The notes under the pieces were generated by a model. It was not told the DNA's origin and searched no databases. It saw nothing but the letters and a program-made list of their open reading frames with translations. Made by a program: the position numbers and the translations under genes. Shown here in pieces: positions 18,300 through 30,300 of a stretch of 64,000 bases of DNA. The first letter of the stretch is position 1. Each line of letters begins with the position of its first letter. The stretch covers positions 31,138 through 95,137 of the forward strand of contig JAFZMH010000004.1 of NCBI GenBank assembly GCA_017553325.1, given 5' to 3'. The stretch comes from Clostridia bacterium. GTDB lineage: Bacteria > Bacillota > Clostridia > Christensenellales > CAG-917.

Positions 18300-18319
18300 A
18301 ACAGCCCCTTAGGGCTGTT
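18300..18319 (-). terminator. Terminator of tRNA-Ser
   Basis: On the minus strand AACAGCCC / GGGCTGTT forms an 8-bp stem directly after the tRNA and is followed by seven T. Confidence 0.85.
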
Positions 18320-18407
18320 GGCGGAAGTGGAGGGATTCGAACCCCCGTGGGCTTTCACCCAAACGGTTTTCAAGACCGCCTCGTTGTGACCGCTTCGATA
18401 CACTTCC
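18319..18407 (-). tRNA. tRNA-Ser (anticodon TGA)
   Basis: A class II tRNA: acceptor GGAAGTG / CACTTCC, anticodon loop CTTGAAA (TGA), a long variable arm (TTTGGGTGAAAGCCCACG) and T-arm GGGGG TTCGAAT CCCTC. The CCA is encoded (18321-18319). It converges with tRNA-Thr. Confidence 0.96.
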
Positions 18408-18428
18408 ATGTATTTGAAATGCTCATTT

Positions 18429-18457
18429 AGTATATCAATACTTTTTCAAAGTGTCAA
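18429..18457 (-). promoter_or_regulatory. Promoter of tRNA-Ser
   Basis: On the minus strand TTGACA (18457-18452), 17-base spacer, TATACT (18434-18429) preceded by TGA. About 21 bases upstream of the tRNA. Confidence 0.85.
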
Positions 18458-18510
18458 CGTTTGGCGCTCAATTTGATTTTTTTGTTTGACCGAAAAAACT
18501 CGAATTGTGA

Positions 18511-19239
18511 TTAGGCGTGCATTTGGGCTTTCGTGATGTCGCCGTCGCTGCAGTGGACGGTATAGTCGCCGGTGTTGCTGTCCCAGCTTGAGGCTCGCGT
18601 CATATCGTTGAGCCACTCATCCCTAGTGCCGCCGTAGACTATGCTTGTAAGGTTGAAGCAACCCATCAAGGCGCCTGCGCCGAAATTGACGACGCGTCCC
18701 GCTTCTATGACGATTTCTTGAAGGCTTCTGCACCCTGCGAGCGCATAGTCGCCCACGTTGACCGCAGCGTTTGAATAGACCGTGGCGTCGTTTGTGCCGT
18801 AGCCGGAATATGCAAAGACGACTTTGTGGAGATTGACGAGGTTCATAAACGCGCAGGTTTCGATTGTGGTGATCCTGCAAGAGATATAAATAGTCTCCGG
18901 CAAGCTCTTTTTTGTGTCGGAGTCAAAGACGGTATTGCTGATTTTTATGACGTAGTTGTTGTTGTCGACGGTTGGGAAAATAACGTCGCCGAGGTTGGTG
19001 CCGGAATAACTCCTGACTACTCTGCCGTCTATGCCCTGCCCGTTGCTTGACGTGACGTCGGCGCAGACAAAATACTTTGCCCAAGAGTTCCAATCGGTGG
19101 TATCGACGACGGGGCCGTATTCGGTGGACGTACCGCTGGTGCTGTCCCAAATTGCCGCGGTTAAACCGATCCCGATTGACATAACCGAGAACAGCACTAC
19201 CATCATTATGATTAAACTTGCCTTTATACGTCTTGTCAT
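18511..19239 (-). CDS. Exported SipW/TasA-type protein with an LRR_5 segment
   Basis: 242 residues. The N-terminal hydrophobic helix (about 6-30) ends in GLTAAIWDST, like the cleavage region of SipW-dependent proteins (TasA, camelysin), followed by a segment of short BspA-type leucine-rich repeats (FMNLVNLHKVVF, LAGCRSLQEIVI, LMGCFNLTSIVY). The last 35 residues (GGTRDEW...NTGDYTVHC then DGDI) match the C-terminal end of the large BspA-like lipoprotein at 58662-62105. The start is the ATG at 19239, 10 bases after the stop of the upstream gene and without a clear Shine-Dalgarno, so it probably relies on coupling. It is the last gene of the three-gene set behind the giant protein. Function unknown; surface matrix or adhesion is plausible. 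Confidence 0.7.
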   Translation of the reverse strand: MTRRIKASLIIMMVVLFSVMSIGIGLTAAIWDSTSGTSTEYGPVVDTTDWNSWAKYFVCADVTSSNGQGIDGRVVRSYSGTNLGDVIFPTVDNNNYVIKISNTVFDSDTKKSLPETIYISCRITTIETCAFMNLVNLHKVVFAYSGYGTNDATVYSNAAVNVGDYALAGCRSLQEIVIEAGRVVNFGAGALMGCFNLTSIVYGGTRDEWLNDMTRASSWDSNTGDYTVHCSDGDITKAQMHA

Positions 19240-19249
19240 AGTTTTTTCG

Positions 19250-20107
19250 TTATACCACAAGCGGGTCGATTGCGGTCAAGAAATCAGGCCTTTCAATCGT
19301 CTGAATGTTGACGCCGAAACTTATCGTCTTGTAAATCGTTGCGGGGTTGAGGAGTTCGTCAACCTTGTCGTAGCTGATGTCGACTCTCACGTAATACGTA
19401 GCGTCCGGCGGGAGCAATAAGTAGAGCGATTTATTGCTCAAATCGGACACGAAATACAAACTGTTGTCGTTGGGATTAAGTCCCGTAAACGTGATGGTGT
19501 TTCCCGACTTCGAAGCGGTGGCGGACGTCGCAACGACGCTTGATACGTAGGCGCCTGTGTTTTGGTCCGTCGTGATGCTCGAAAGCACCGTGAACGTGAT
19601 GTAGAACTCGTCGAGATAATTCACGGAATCGAGAACGGGCGTGACCGTCTCGCCTACCGTCGTTTCTCCAATCTTGATTTTTGCGGTGTCAATAAAAATT
19701 CTGACAGCTTTTTTGCCATCCGCGACGCCCTCGTCTGCGGTTCCGCCATAACTGAACGGGAAATATATCGATGCTTTGGTCGCCGCGGTCTGTATGCCTG
19801 CGCCTGCGTTTGCGGTGTACAAAGTCGCTCCCGTGCCTATCGCCGCGTTAGTGCTGTCGAGCAACCAACCGTTCACCGCTTTTGCTGGTATCAAATCGGC
19901 GGTTCCCGCATTGAGGCGGTTTGCCGACGTAAGGTTTATCGTCGCGACGCCTGCCGGACGATTTGACGAAATCTTGAGTTGTTCTTTGTTTGCCGTTTCG
20001 ACGTGCTTGACGTCGCCAAACCACGCGGCTGAGACGCCGACTATCGTGACGATGAGCGCAAGCACCATGATTGCAGAGGAAATAATAATTGCGGATTTAG
20101 TTTTCAT
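19250..20107 (-). CDS. Exported SipW/TasA-type protein, unknown function
   Basis: 285 residues. The N-terminal helix (about 5-28) ends in VGVSAAWFGDVKHVETAN, the AWF pattern seen after the signal of TasA/camelysin-like proteins processed by SipW. The rest is a Thr/Ser/Ala-rich beta-type sequence with no cysteines and no recognised domain. It begins 11 bases after the stop of the preceding gene and is followed after 10 bases by the next, so the three are one transcript. The signal-peptide type is inferred from the motif; no SipW peptidase gene lies in this window. Confidence 0.65.
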   Translation of the reverse strand: MKTKSAIIISSAIMVLALIVTIVGVSAAWFGDVKHVETANKEQLKISSNRPAGVATINLTSANRLNAGTADLIPAKAVNGWLLDSTNAAIGTGATLYTANAGAGIQTAATKASIYFPFSYGGTADEGVADGKKAVRIFIDTAKIKIGETTVGETVTPVLDSVNYLDEFYITFTVLSSITTDQNTGAYVSSVVATSATASKSGNTITFTGLNPNDNSLYFVSDLSNKSLYLLLPPDATYYVRVDISYDKVDELLNPATIYKTISFGVNIQTIERPDFLTAIDPLVV

Positions 20108-20118
20108 ATATTACCTCC

Positions 20119-21132
20119 TCAGTCTCGACCATAAATATTTGACACGTTGATTTCCGCAATAAAGTAGAAATTCGCGCCGGTATACGCCGTAGACGAATAA
20201 TACATCTTGTCATGCGTCACTTGGTCGTAAATTTTGGGGAGTTCCTCCGAAGCATAAACTCCTCCGTTGTTGCCACTTATTGCATAAGGTCTATCGATAT
20301 CCGCCTTGAAAAACTGCATCCAATAGAGTTCTTCAGGGGCGAAAACGATATACAAATCGTAGGGATGATTTGCACCGAGTCCGTTCTTTTCCGCAGAGAA
20401 GTTTTTGATGCCTTCAGGACGGCGATTAAGGATGGAATAGGTGTTCGGATTGATGTCGTCTTCATTTTCGAGATTGTCGTTTCTGTCGTTGACGTCAACC
20501 ACGTAGTTGTAACCGTCCGCGTCGTGAGCAAAGTCAAGTTTTCCGTACGGCGTATAGTATGAGGTGTGATAATCGTCGATGTCCGCACCACTCTCAACAA
20601 AGAACCACGTGAAAGCATACGGAATATCCGACGTTTCATACTCTCTCACGGGATGCACGTTCGTGTTGTTGGTGGACTCTTCTCCGTAGATTGCAAGGTC
20701 GAAATACATCAATTCTTCCGAATCGTATTGAGCAATTTGCACGATTTTGAAACTCATCGCCATATCGACGCTCGTCCCGTCCGTGGAAAAACCGATTTCA
20801 GTTTTGAAAGAGTAGGCGTAGTCACGGGCGTAATCAGCAGAATAACTGTTCGTCACCTTTTGATACGGCGAACGCAAATAACCGTACTCGTCGAGAGCCT
20901 TCTGTCCGTTGTACCACTTTGACTCGTCATTGTCGATCGCGCCAACGGAAAAATCGAGGATGAAAACGTCCTTCGTCGTGAGGTTTATCGTCCTGATTTC
21001 CGAAGTTGCGGTCTGAGTAAACCACGCAAAAGACATACTCACCATTATAAGCGAGGCAATCATGATGAAAATGGGGATAGCGATTCCCATAATCAACTTG
21101 AGTCTTGAAATGTTGCGTGTTTGTTCAGCCAT
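20119..21132 (-). CDS. Exported SipW/TasA-type protein, unknown function
   Basis: 337 residues. The N-terminal helix (about 13-38) ends in SMSFAWFTQTATSEI, again the AWF signature. The mature part is rich in Tyr, Asp and Asn, acidic, cysteine-free, and unlike any domain I recognise. AGAGG lies before the ATG. It is the first of three co-directional genes and starts 182 bases after the end of the giant surface protein gene; a palindrome lies about 55 bases upstream of its start. Proteins of this type form surface fibres or matrix in Bacillus, but that role is not shown here. Confidence 0.65.
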   Translation of the reverse strand: MAEQTRNISRLKLIMGIAIPIFIMIASLIMVSMSFAWFTQTATSEIRTINLTTKDVFILDFSVGAIDNDESKWYNGQKALDEYGYLRSPYQKVTNSYSADYARDYAYSFKTEIGFSTDGTSVDMAMSFKIVQIAQYDSEELMYFDLAIYGEESTNNTNVHPVREYETSDIPYAFTWFFVESGADIDDYHTSYYTPYGKLDFAHDADGYNYVVDVNDRNDNLENEDDINPNTYSILNRRPEGIKNFSAEKNGLGANHPYDLYIVFAPEELYWMQFFKADIDRPYAISGNNGGVYASEELPKIYDQVTHDKMYYSSTAYTGANFYFIAEINVSNIYGRD

Positions 21133-21185
21133 TTTTCCTCTATTTAGACTTATCGTCTATAATATATACAATTTTGCCCCATCAT

Positions 21186-21204
21186 TTTATTGTATTACAA
21201 TAAA
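21186..21204. promoter_or_regulatory. Perfect 19-bp palindrome upstream of the SipW-type trio
   Basis: TTTATTGTA-T-TACAATAAA, in the gap between the giant gene and the first trio gene. Perfect dyads of this length suit a dimeric regulator. I see no well-spaced -35/-10 pair next to it. Confidence 0.45.
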
Positions 21205-21230
21205 AGATTTTTGCCGTACTTTTTCACCCT

Positions 21231-21262
21231 CTCGGGACGGAGGAGTTTTTTCTCGTCCCGAG
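21231..21262. repeat. Hairpin between the giant gene and the trio
   Basis: CTCGGGACG / CGTCCCGAG with a 14-base loop and no T run on either strand. On the minus-strand RNA the loop contains ACTCCTC, which could pair with the GAGGA in front of the first trio gene. More likely a processing or regulatory hairpin than a terminator. Confidence 0.45.
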
Positions 21263-21314
21263 GAATGAAACGTGAATTGATTTAAATCGTTTTTTCGGCA
21301 TTCTAACCGATTAT

Positions 21315-24300
21315 TTATGCCGAAGTGACTATCACCGCCGACTGCCCCGTGGAGAGCGCGTGGTTTGCAAGTTCGACCTCGAACATCTGCGCCGTCGCGG
21401 AGTTGATGAGGTTGATCTTGAGCCCTGCCGACGCGGTGTTCACCGTGCCGTAGAAGGCGCCCGCATACGGTGACGTCGAGTAGTTGGTGTACATATCAAC
21501 GTTGTTTGCAAGCGTGAACGTTGCAAAGCGGAACTCTCTCAAGTACGCCACGTGTTGCTGGTTTTTGATGATAATCGGGCTCGCCGACGTGCCGAGCGCA
21601 GAGCCTACGAGATAAGAATCGGCGATTCTGTAAACCGTGATTTGCGCCTGACCCGAGCCGTGTGTGGTCGTGCTCTTTTCATAGCGCAAGACGTAGACCT
21701 TGATGAGGTCGACGAGTCTCGGGCTCTCGTGGAGCGTGGTCGCAGACAACGGGAGATCGTCGAGCACGTCGTAGATTCCTCTTGACACTCCGCCGCCGCC
21801 GAGGTACTTGTACGGGTCGTTTCCGCCCGCGGACACGTAAGCAGTCGTTGATCCCGCGATGAGATCGCTATAGCTCACGCCTGCCGCGTTGCTGAGGTTG
21901 CCGACCTTCTTGTTGACCGCCTGTTGCGTATACATATTGACGACGGAGTCTGTGACGTAGGTGTTCGACTTGCCGTCCGCAGTCGCGAGTACGCTCGAGT
22001 TTGCTGACGTGCCGATGAGGCCGCCGATATAACCGCTTGCGCCCGCCGAGAAGATACCCGTCAAGGATACGACGTTCTTGACCGTGCAGGTCGTGCCAGC
22101 ATAGTTGCCGACGATACCGCCTGCATTTACAGTCGAGCCGTTGACGTAGATATTGCCGAGCGCGATTGCGCCGTATACGACGTCTATCGGAGTCGAGATG
22201 CCAGTGTCGACAAACTTGCCGACGATGCCGCCCACGTTGACCGTGGAGTACGGAGCGTATACGTTGATAGTGCCGTGGAACGAACCGTTATTGAGCGTCG
22301 ATCTTTGATTGTCAAGACCGATGATACCGCCGACGTTGATCGTATCGCCAGTATTGTTGCCGTCCGTGAAGGAGATGCTCCAGTCGCGGAGGTTGACTTC
22401 TTTGACTTGACCATAGCCGCTGAACGTGTTGTTCTCGTCGATTTCGACCTCGCCGTAGCCGACAGATTCAAACATACCGACGTTGTAAGTCGCTTGACTC
22501 GGCGAAGTTGCAAAGCCTATCACGTTGACGTTGGTGATTGAATAGCCGCCGCCGTCGTAGATACCGATAAACGGAGCGCCGCTGTGGTTGGTGAACATCG
22601 CGCCCACAACCGTCACCGCGTTGCCTACCGTCGTCGGCAAGAAGTTGGTGAGATGAGCCGACCAGTCTTGCCATTGACCTGCGAGAATTCTGATATCACC
22701 TTCCGTAAGCACACCCGAGATGTCCTTTACTTGGATGAACTTGGAATACGCGGTTCTATCAACGAGCTTGTGCGCCCAGTAGCCCCATTCGCCAAACGTC
22801 TCTTCGTATTCGAGAGTTGCGTTCGGAACGGTGTTGTTGGGTTTGTTGGCATTGTACTCCGCAATCTTCTCGTTGAAGTACGCTTCCCAAGACTGATAAC
22901 CCGACGGTGGGTTGTTGTTCTCATATTCGGATGCGGTTGCAAGCGACGTCCAGACGTTTTCAGTCGGAGCAGAGTTCACGTCTCCACCCGTTCCGGTGGT
23001 CGCCACAAAGTTCATTGAATAATAGTAAGTCGCAAGCATGAGACCTGCCATTGAGTTTATCTTGAAATAGCCTTGATATTCGCCCTCTTCAATCGATACG
23101 AAGTAGCCGATTATGAGCGTCGGTTGCTTGCGGAGATTGTAGTTGAGTTCCTTGCCCTTGTTGGTGGAATCTTTGAGCACCGCGCCGAGTTCCGCACTGT
23201 CTGCTCTACCCGTCTTCGTGGTGTAGTTTCTATACTCCTTGCCCCCTTCGACGACGCTGGCAGGAGGATCCGTATCCACACCGCTCTGATAACGCCAGCC
23301 GTTGGCAACCGAAATCGTGACGCTTGCGTCGATGATTTGATTTGACGTACCTGCGATGGCAAGCCATGTCGTGTTGAACGTGTTGTCTGCGTTCGCGTAG
23401 CTCTGCATCGTATTCGAATACGCAACGGTGGTGATTGAGAGTCGTTCGATTGCGATATCGATAGTGCCTACGCCCGACTGTCCGTTGCCCGTTGCATTTG
23501 TCGAATCGTCGCTGTCGAAGAGGTCGAACGTCGTACCCTTGCCCGAGATGAAGCCCGAAATGCCGTAGGTATAGTTGTTTTCGACCACGCCGTTGCCGGA
23601 AACGACAAAGTGCAGTTTCTTGTGATAGTTGCCGCCGAGCGCATAGTTGTTTCCGCCCGTGGAGTAGACGCCGTTTACGTATGCGTCGTAAGTGCTTCTG
23701 CCCGACGCAGATTCCGCAAAGGTCGCCGTAATCGTGATGGCGTCACCGCTGACTACGCCGCTGTCGACGCCTCCCGCTTCAACCGAGAAACCACGACCCG
23801 AGCGATAGTTGTTGCTGGTTGCTTGACCGCTCGACCACGTTGCGAACGTGGCGTTGCCGTCGTAGACTTTGTAGGCTTTGCCACTCCTCATGTTGAGATC
23901 GATTGTAACCGGTCTTGGGTTGATCATGCCGATATAACCCGATACCCAATCATCCATATCATACGGATTTTCCGCTTCAAGGTCGATTGCAAACGCAAAG
24001 TTCGAGTCGCTGATCGTAACCTTGTATCTCATCATCTTGGAGGTCGGGCTGCCGTTATACCAAGCGACGTTGTAGTCGTCTGCGGTATTTGCGTCGTTGC
24101 GGTAGCTGCCGTTGGACAAAGTGACGTCTTCATCGGAGATTTCATCTCCCTCAAAGCCAACAGGATAACCGAACGTGATTGTCGGATATCTTCCGGAAGG
24201 TGCAGTTGCGGAGCGGTTATATACCTTTGTTATGGTCGATTGCTGAGGCGCAAGCGAGACGGTGATGATGGCAGGAATAATCTCGAAGTCCGCATCGAGT

Positions 24301-27300
24301 TCCTCTCCGCCAAGCGTAAACGTATAGTTGGACGTGTACGCGTGACCAATCACGTTTCCGCCCTCAACGGAGAACCCTACCACTCTTGCAGTGTATTCGC
24401 CGACAGAACTGCCGTCCTTGTTTTCGGCGTCGTCACGGCTGATATGGAGCACGATAAACTCGCCTGATTCGCCTTGAGGCGGTTGCGGATAGATGCCGTT
24501 GAATCTCTCTTTGAACAAATCGTTTTCGCTGTCGTACGTTGTGTTCAACCTGTTTCTTGTCACAGAGCCGCCAAGCACGATACTCGTAATCGTCGGGCTC
24601 TGCGCCGCGCCGCTGTAGTTGTAATGATTACTGTTCGTCCAACCGTTGGATGACGGAACCGTAATTGCAAGCGGAGCAATCGTCCAGCTTGCCGACTTCG
24701 TCGACGACGAGGACAACGAATAGTTGGAAGCATACGTGCCGGAGAGGCAGGATATTGAAACAGAGTGTACGGTGAGACTCTCCGGATTGCTTGCGTCTAC
24801 GGTGCGAGTGAGTGTATAATTCGCGGCATTGTACGCACCGGTGACGTTTGTCGGCGTCACGACGACGCCTCTCGCGCCTTGCAAAGTATCGCCGGTTTCA
24901 AGTCCCGTGACTGTTACTTTTTCAACGCCCTTGTAATTGCCGTTGTAGGTGTAATTTTGACGCACATTGTCTCCTGCAGTGTAAGTCTCGGCTCCGGAAT
25001 CGCCCGTACCCGTGAACGTCGCGGTGATTTCTTTCTTTGTGACGGTGAATTCCGCCGAAGCATTTCCGCTGAACGTGTAGTTGTCAAGCGCGCTGTCGCC
25101 CGAATCGTTATACTTGATGCCGCCGATTGTGATGCTGTATTTGCCGACGTCTCTCATCTTTCTGCGGTTTTGGTCGTTATCGCCTGAAATATCCGTGTAG
25201 TTGACGGTGACGGCGAGCGTATCGGTACCGTACGTGAAGGTGAAATTGCCGTCGCTCAAATTGTGGTTCGTGCCCGCGCAAGTCACGGTGACTCCCGGCG
25301 AATACGTCGCGTTCTTGTATACTCCGCTTCCGCCGGTGACGGACACAAGTTGAACAGGTCGCTTGGTTATCTCCCAAGTGATTGCTCCCGGGAGCGGCGT
25401 CAACGAATAGTTCGTTGACGTGAAACCTGCAAAGGTCAACGTATACGTGCCGACCTTCTTGCAGTTCTGCACCGAAATCTTGGCGGTTCCGTTTGCGCTG
25501 CCCGTGACCGGCGACGTGACGTATTCAACCACGGTTTGATTGTCGAAATTGGTGTAGGTGCAAGACACGCTCATGTTGAGATAGTTGGTTGAACCGCTCG
25601 TGCAGCCTACGCTATCGCCCGACAGCAAGCCGGAAATATCTATCTTGTCCACGCCTCTGTCGCCCGTGGTATACACGTATTCGTGTTGCGCGTTTCCGCC
25701 CGACTTCCAAGTATACGACAAGCTCAACGCCTTCTTGGTGATTGTATAATCCAATCTCGTGACAGTATGTTCAGTATGATAACTTCCGTTTGTGAACGTG
25801 ATTGCTATGTTGGAGTCGCCGTTGCCGTAGATGAAGAAATAATACGAGCCTGCGTTGACGCCGTCTTTGATTTGACCGTTCGAATACGTACCTGTGTTTA
25901 ACGTGACGGTCAACACGTTGTTGACGGGTGTGCCCGAAATCTCAATCTCGGGGCATTCCGCCTTCGGCGCTCTATTGTCGCCCGTATCTTGCGTATTTCC
26001 GCTGGAAAGCCTGTATATATCGAAATACTCGTTGACCGTATCCGCGAAGTATTTCAAGGATTTGGTGGCGGTAAACGTCACTGTCACGGAACCGACTGCC
26101 TTGTTATATTCTTTGGTCCGTTGTTGCGCGGTAGTAGTCGTCCACGTGACCGAAATTGCGTTGTCGCTGATGCCGTACAGTTTGAGCCTATAACCCGTGC
26201 TATACGCTGTCAAACCTGTGGTGTTGAGTTGATAGTTGCCGTCCGCGGTTTCGGTGTTCTCGACATACAGATAGTAATCGCCGTAATTCTTGAAACCGTT
26301 GACGTCGATACCGTTGTGAAGCGGACCGTCAATAGTCGTCACGTGCATCTCCGTGAACGTAAACGGAGCAACGTTCGTAATCGCACTGGCGCTTGTGTGA
26401 GCTATCGAAGTCGACACGGTTGTGTGAGCGTTGTCAAGTTTATCCCACAAAATCGCCAAACCAAAGTCGTCAATGCCGTGTACCACGTCGTTGGAATCTT
26501 TGTAGAACAAATCGTCCTCGCTCTTCCATTGCGCCGAACTGGTAAGGTCCGTACCGCTTCCGATATAGAATTGGTTGCTATAGCTGTCGCCGTCGTAATC
26601 GTGTTGTCCTGCCTCGGTATATCCGTTGATGGACAAGACTCTCTTGTTGACCGTCGCCGAGCCGTTTGCGGGAGTCGGAGCCTTATAGTTGGTCTTGACG
26701 TTGTTGCCGGAAATTCCTTGCGGGGTTTGCGTGTCCGTCGTGACGGTCACGGAATACTGACCCGCATTCTTAAAGTGGAATACGAGGATGTAGGTCCTGA
26801 TCTTGTTGTCATAATGATACTCAGAACTCACCGTCGTCGAGAGTTGATCGCGAGCATGAGAAAGCGGGTCGAACGTATGATCGACGTTGACTACCGTATT
26901 TGCAGTGACGGCACCCGTCGACGTGTTGGCAAGACCTCTGACCTCTGCGGAAACCGGTTCCGTACTGTACGAAGAACCGTAAGTGACGTAGAAATACGAC
27001 TCGTTGTCGTCAAGGTTGGCATTCGTCAAGCATCTTGTATTGAAATAGACGGGTGAACCGTAATCAACGTTGTCCTTCTTGACCACGAACTTGAAGTTCA
27101 AATAATGCGTATAGTCTTCGTTGTCAAGCGGAGAAATGTTGGTCAACGTGACTTTGATGCTGTTCGCCATCGTAGACGGAGCAATACCGTCGCCCTCGTA
27201 TCCGTTGGTCGCGCCGTACGTGCCGTTTGTTCCCGCAAAGTGAGTCTTGATATCGCGCGTCTTGATTTGCCAAGACATAGACGTGATATAACCGACCTTG

Positions 27301-30300
27301 AATATGCTGGCGGTTCCCGTCGGCGAATAGTAGATGTCAATACTCGTCGTATAGTTGCCCGCGTTCGTAGGATACGCCTGCGAAGCGTTGTAGAGATAGG
27401 TGTATTGTTCGCTCAACGCCTTAGCCTGAGTCTCGTTTTCGCTGAACGGCATATCGACGGAAATAGGAGCGTATCTCGGCGCGCCGTTGTAGACGAGCGC
27501 CTTGCCCGCGTTGACAACGCGATAGTAGACCGCGACGTTTTGGACTGCCGTGGACGTCTTGTCAATCTTTACGAAGAGACGTACAGGACTGCCTGCGACC
27601 CAAACTTTTTCAAGTCCGGTACCCGACGCTTCGGCGTAGAGATAATAACCGCTCACCGAAGGTGCGTCCGCATAGGCGTGCAGATAGTCGCCGTTCGTGC
27701 CCGACGTGATGTCGCCGTTGCTGGAATAAGTTCCGCTGTAAACGATTGCCGAACTGGTGACGGCGCCCCAAGAACTGCCCCAACCCGCTTCGTCGTCGGA
27801 GTAGCATTGCGCGATGTATTTCCAGAAGGAGAGGTTGCCGTTTCTGAACTTGTAGGTGTTGCCGTCCTTCCAGAACTCACCGTTTGCGGCTTCCGTGTAT
27901 GACGAGCCGTTGTAGGTATAGTAATTGCCCTCGTAGTTGTTCGGCTCCACTTCGGAATTGTAAGTGGTGTTGACTTGGAATCTCGAATCGTAGGAGTAGA
28001 CGAAATACCAGCCGGTATTTTCAGTACCTGTCGAGAACGCCTTGAAACTGCCATTCTCATAGTCGTAATAGGTGTAGTTGCCATCCTCTGTTTCGACGTT
28101 ATGCGGTTGCACCGTGAACCCGTCGGGTATGTCGCCTGCTCTCGTCACGGTCAAATACGTATTCCACGTGACGCCCTCGGTGATCGTGCTCTTCCAATCG
28201 TGAGGCGTTGCATGGTTCTCAAAGAAGCTTTGATCCATGGTCGTGCCGTCAAGTGTTATTGATCTCCTCTTACCCAAATCGGTGATAGAGTCAATGTCAA
28301 GTTCGGCAAGTTCATCGTTGTTGTATGCCTTTACCCAGTAGCTCGTGCTTGCGTCAGTCTCGTGTCCGTCAGCCAAATTCGCCTTGCCGACGATACCGCC
28401 GTAATAGACGGTTGCGGCAGTCGAATGATAGTAGACGCCTTTGGTCGGAGTGACAGTGACGTTGAAGCTGTTCAAGATGACCGCGTCGTTGCCGTTTATG
28501 TTGCCGACGATACCGCCGACGTTGTCGTAGCCTTCGACCTTCGTGTCGTAGGCAAGCATGTTGGTGATCTCGACGTTTGCGGCTTGAATGAGACCGACGG
28601 TACCGCCGACGTTCACAACGTTTGAAGCCGTGACGTCACCCGCTACGTAGAAGGTGTTGCCGTCGCCCCAAGTCGTCTGCGCGCTGATGATACCGATAAC
28701 GCCGCCGACGCCGCCGACGTCTGAACCCGCGCCGCCCGTGACCGAGAGGTTGAGGGTTTGCGTGGTTGACGAATACTCGGCGTGAATGTGCGAATAGCTT
28801 ACCGCGAAGTTGGCAGGTGCGGCGCCAAACGCGTCGTTGACCCAACCTATATAACCGATTGCGCCGCCGATTGCCATCTTGTTCGTGGCTGACGAACTTG
28901 ACTTGACGGTGCCGCCGTTCAAGAAGTTTGCATAGCTCACGTTGTTTGCGAGGATGCCGATTGCGCCACCGACGTATTTGTTGCCGTCAACGGCACCCGT
29001 ATTCTTGAAGATGACTCTGTTTTGCGCCGTGCCTGTGATGTTGCCGAGCGCAAGCGCGCCGATTGAACCGCCGACGTACTTGTCGCCGTCCACGTTGCCG
29101 CTGTTTTCAAGCGTAGCGCCCGAAATGGTGAACGCGCCTTGGTTGAGTCCGATGAGACCACCTGCGTAGTCTTTTCTCGAATTGATTGTGACGGTCCTAT
29201 TGTTGCCGGAACCGGTTATCGACACGGTACCGGAAACGACTTGACCTTCGTTTTTGATATTGCCCTTGTAGATTGCAATACCGCCGCCGTTTGCGGACAC
29301 GCCCTTATTCGCGCCAACGATACCGCCGACGTAGCCGTTCGACGCAGTGATTATTGTCGGCTCGCAAGTTTTGGTGGTGGTGCTGTTGCCGACAGTCAAC
29401 GTGAACGACAGCGCGTCGTCAATCGTGATGTTGAGCGAACCGTTGTACGGTTTGCCGCCGTATGAAGACGGACCTATGTCGAGTTTGGCTGATTGACCGA
29501 TATAGCCGATGAAGCCGCCGACGTATTGTTTTGCTTGAATGTTACCGCCGATTTGAATGTTGACGTTGTCGGGAAGAATCGTACATCTGCCCGTTGCGGT
29601 GCCGATAAAGCCGCCGACGTTGACGCCGTTGGTCGCGGTAATCGTAGGAGCGGCATAGAAGTTTCCGCTGAACGCCGCGTTTGCAACCTGACCGACCGCG
29701 CCGCCGATGTTTTGAACATTCGTGAGAGAAGCCGTGTCTATGGTGCCCACGATATAGATGGTTGAACCCGTCATGAACTGAGCGCCTTCGCCGAAGTAGC
29801 CGACGACGCCGCCAACCGATTCAACGTAACCGCTATTGCTCGTCGCAGTCGTTGCGGTAATCTTGCCCGCAAAGAGCAACGAACCTTTCAAAAGGATATT
29901 CGGGGTTTCTCCGCCCGCGTCCGACTTGCTCGGCGTATAGCCGATGAGACCGCCGATTGCGGTGCCGTAATTCGAACTGTTGGTGACCGTACTACCCCAC
30001 GTTGCACGCTTAATCTCAGTCTCGCCGAACACTTTGGTGTCCTCGATTGTGAGGTGTCTGCCCGCCACGCCGATGACGCCGCCGATTGAGTGTTCGCCCT
30101 TGATGGTTACGGACGCCGTGTTTTGCGGAGTCAACTGGCTCGTGCCGACGCTACAACTCGAGATATTGAGCGAAACGAGGTTGTCCTGCGCGCCGATAAT
30201 ACCGCCCGCCTTTGTACCGCAGGCGTCGTCAGTCTTGCCTGCGGTCGTTTGAATCGTTGCCTTTGAGACTTTGCATCCTGTGATATTGACGGTCGTATTT

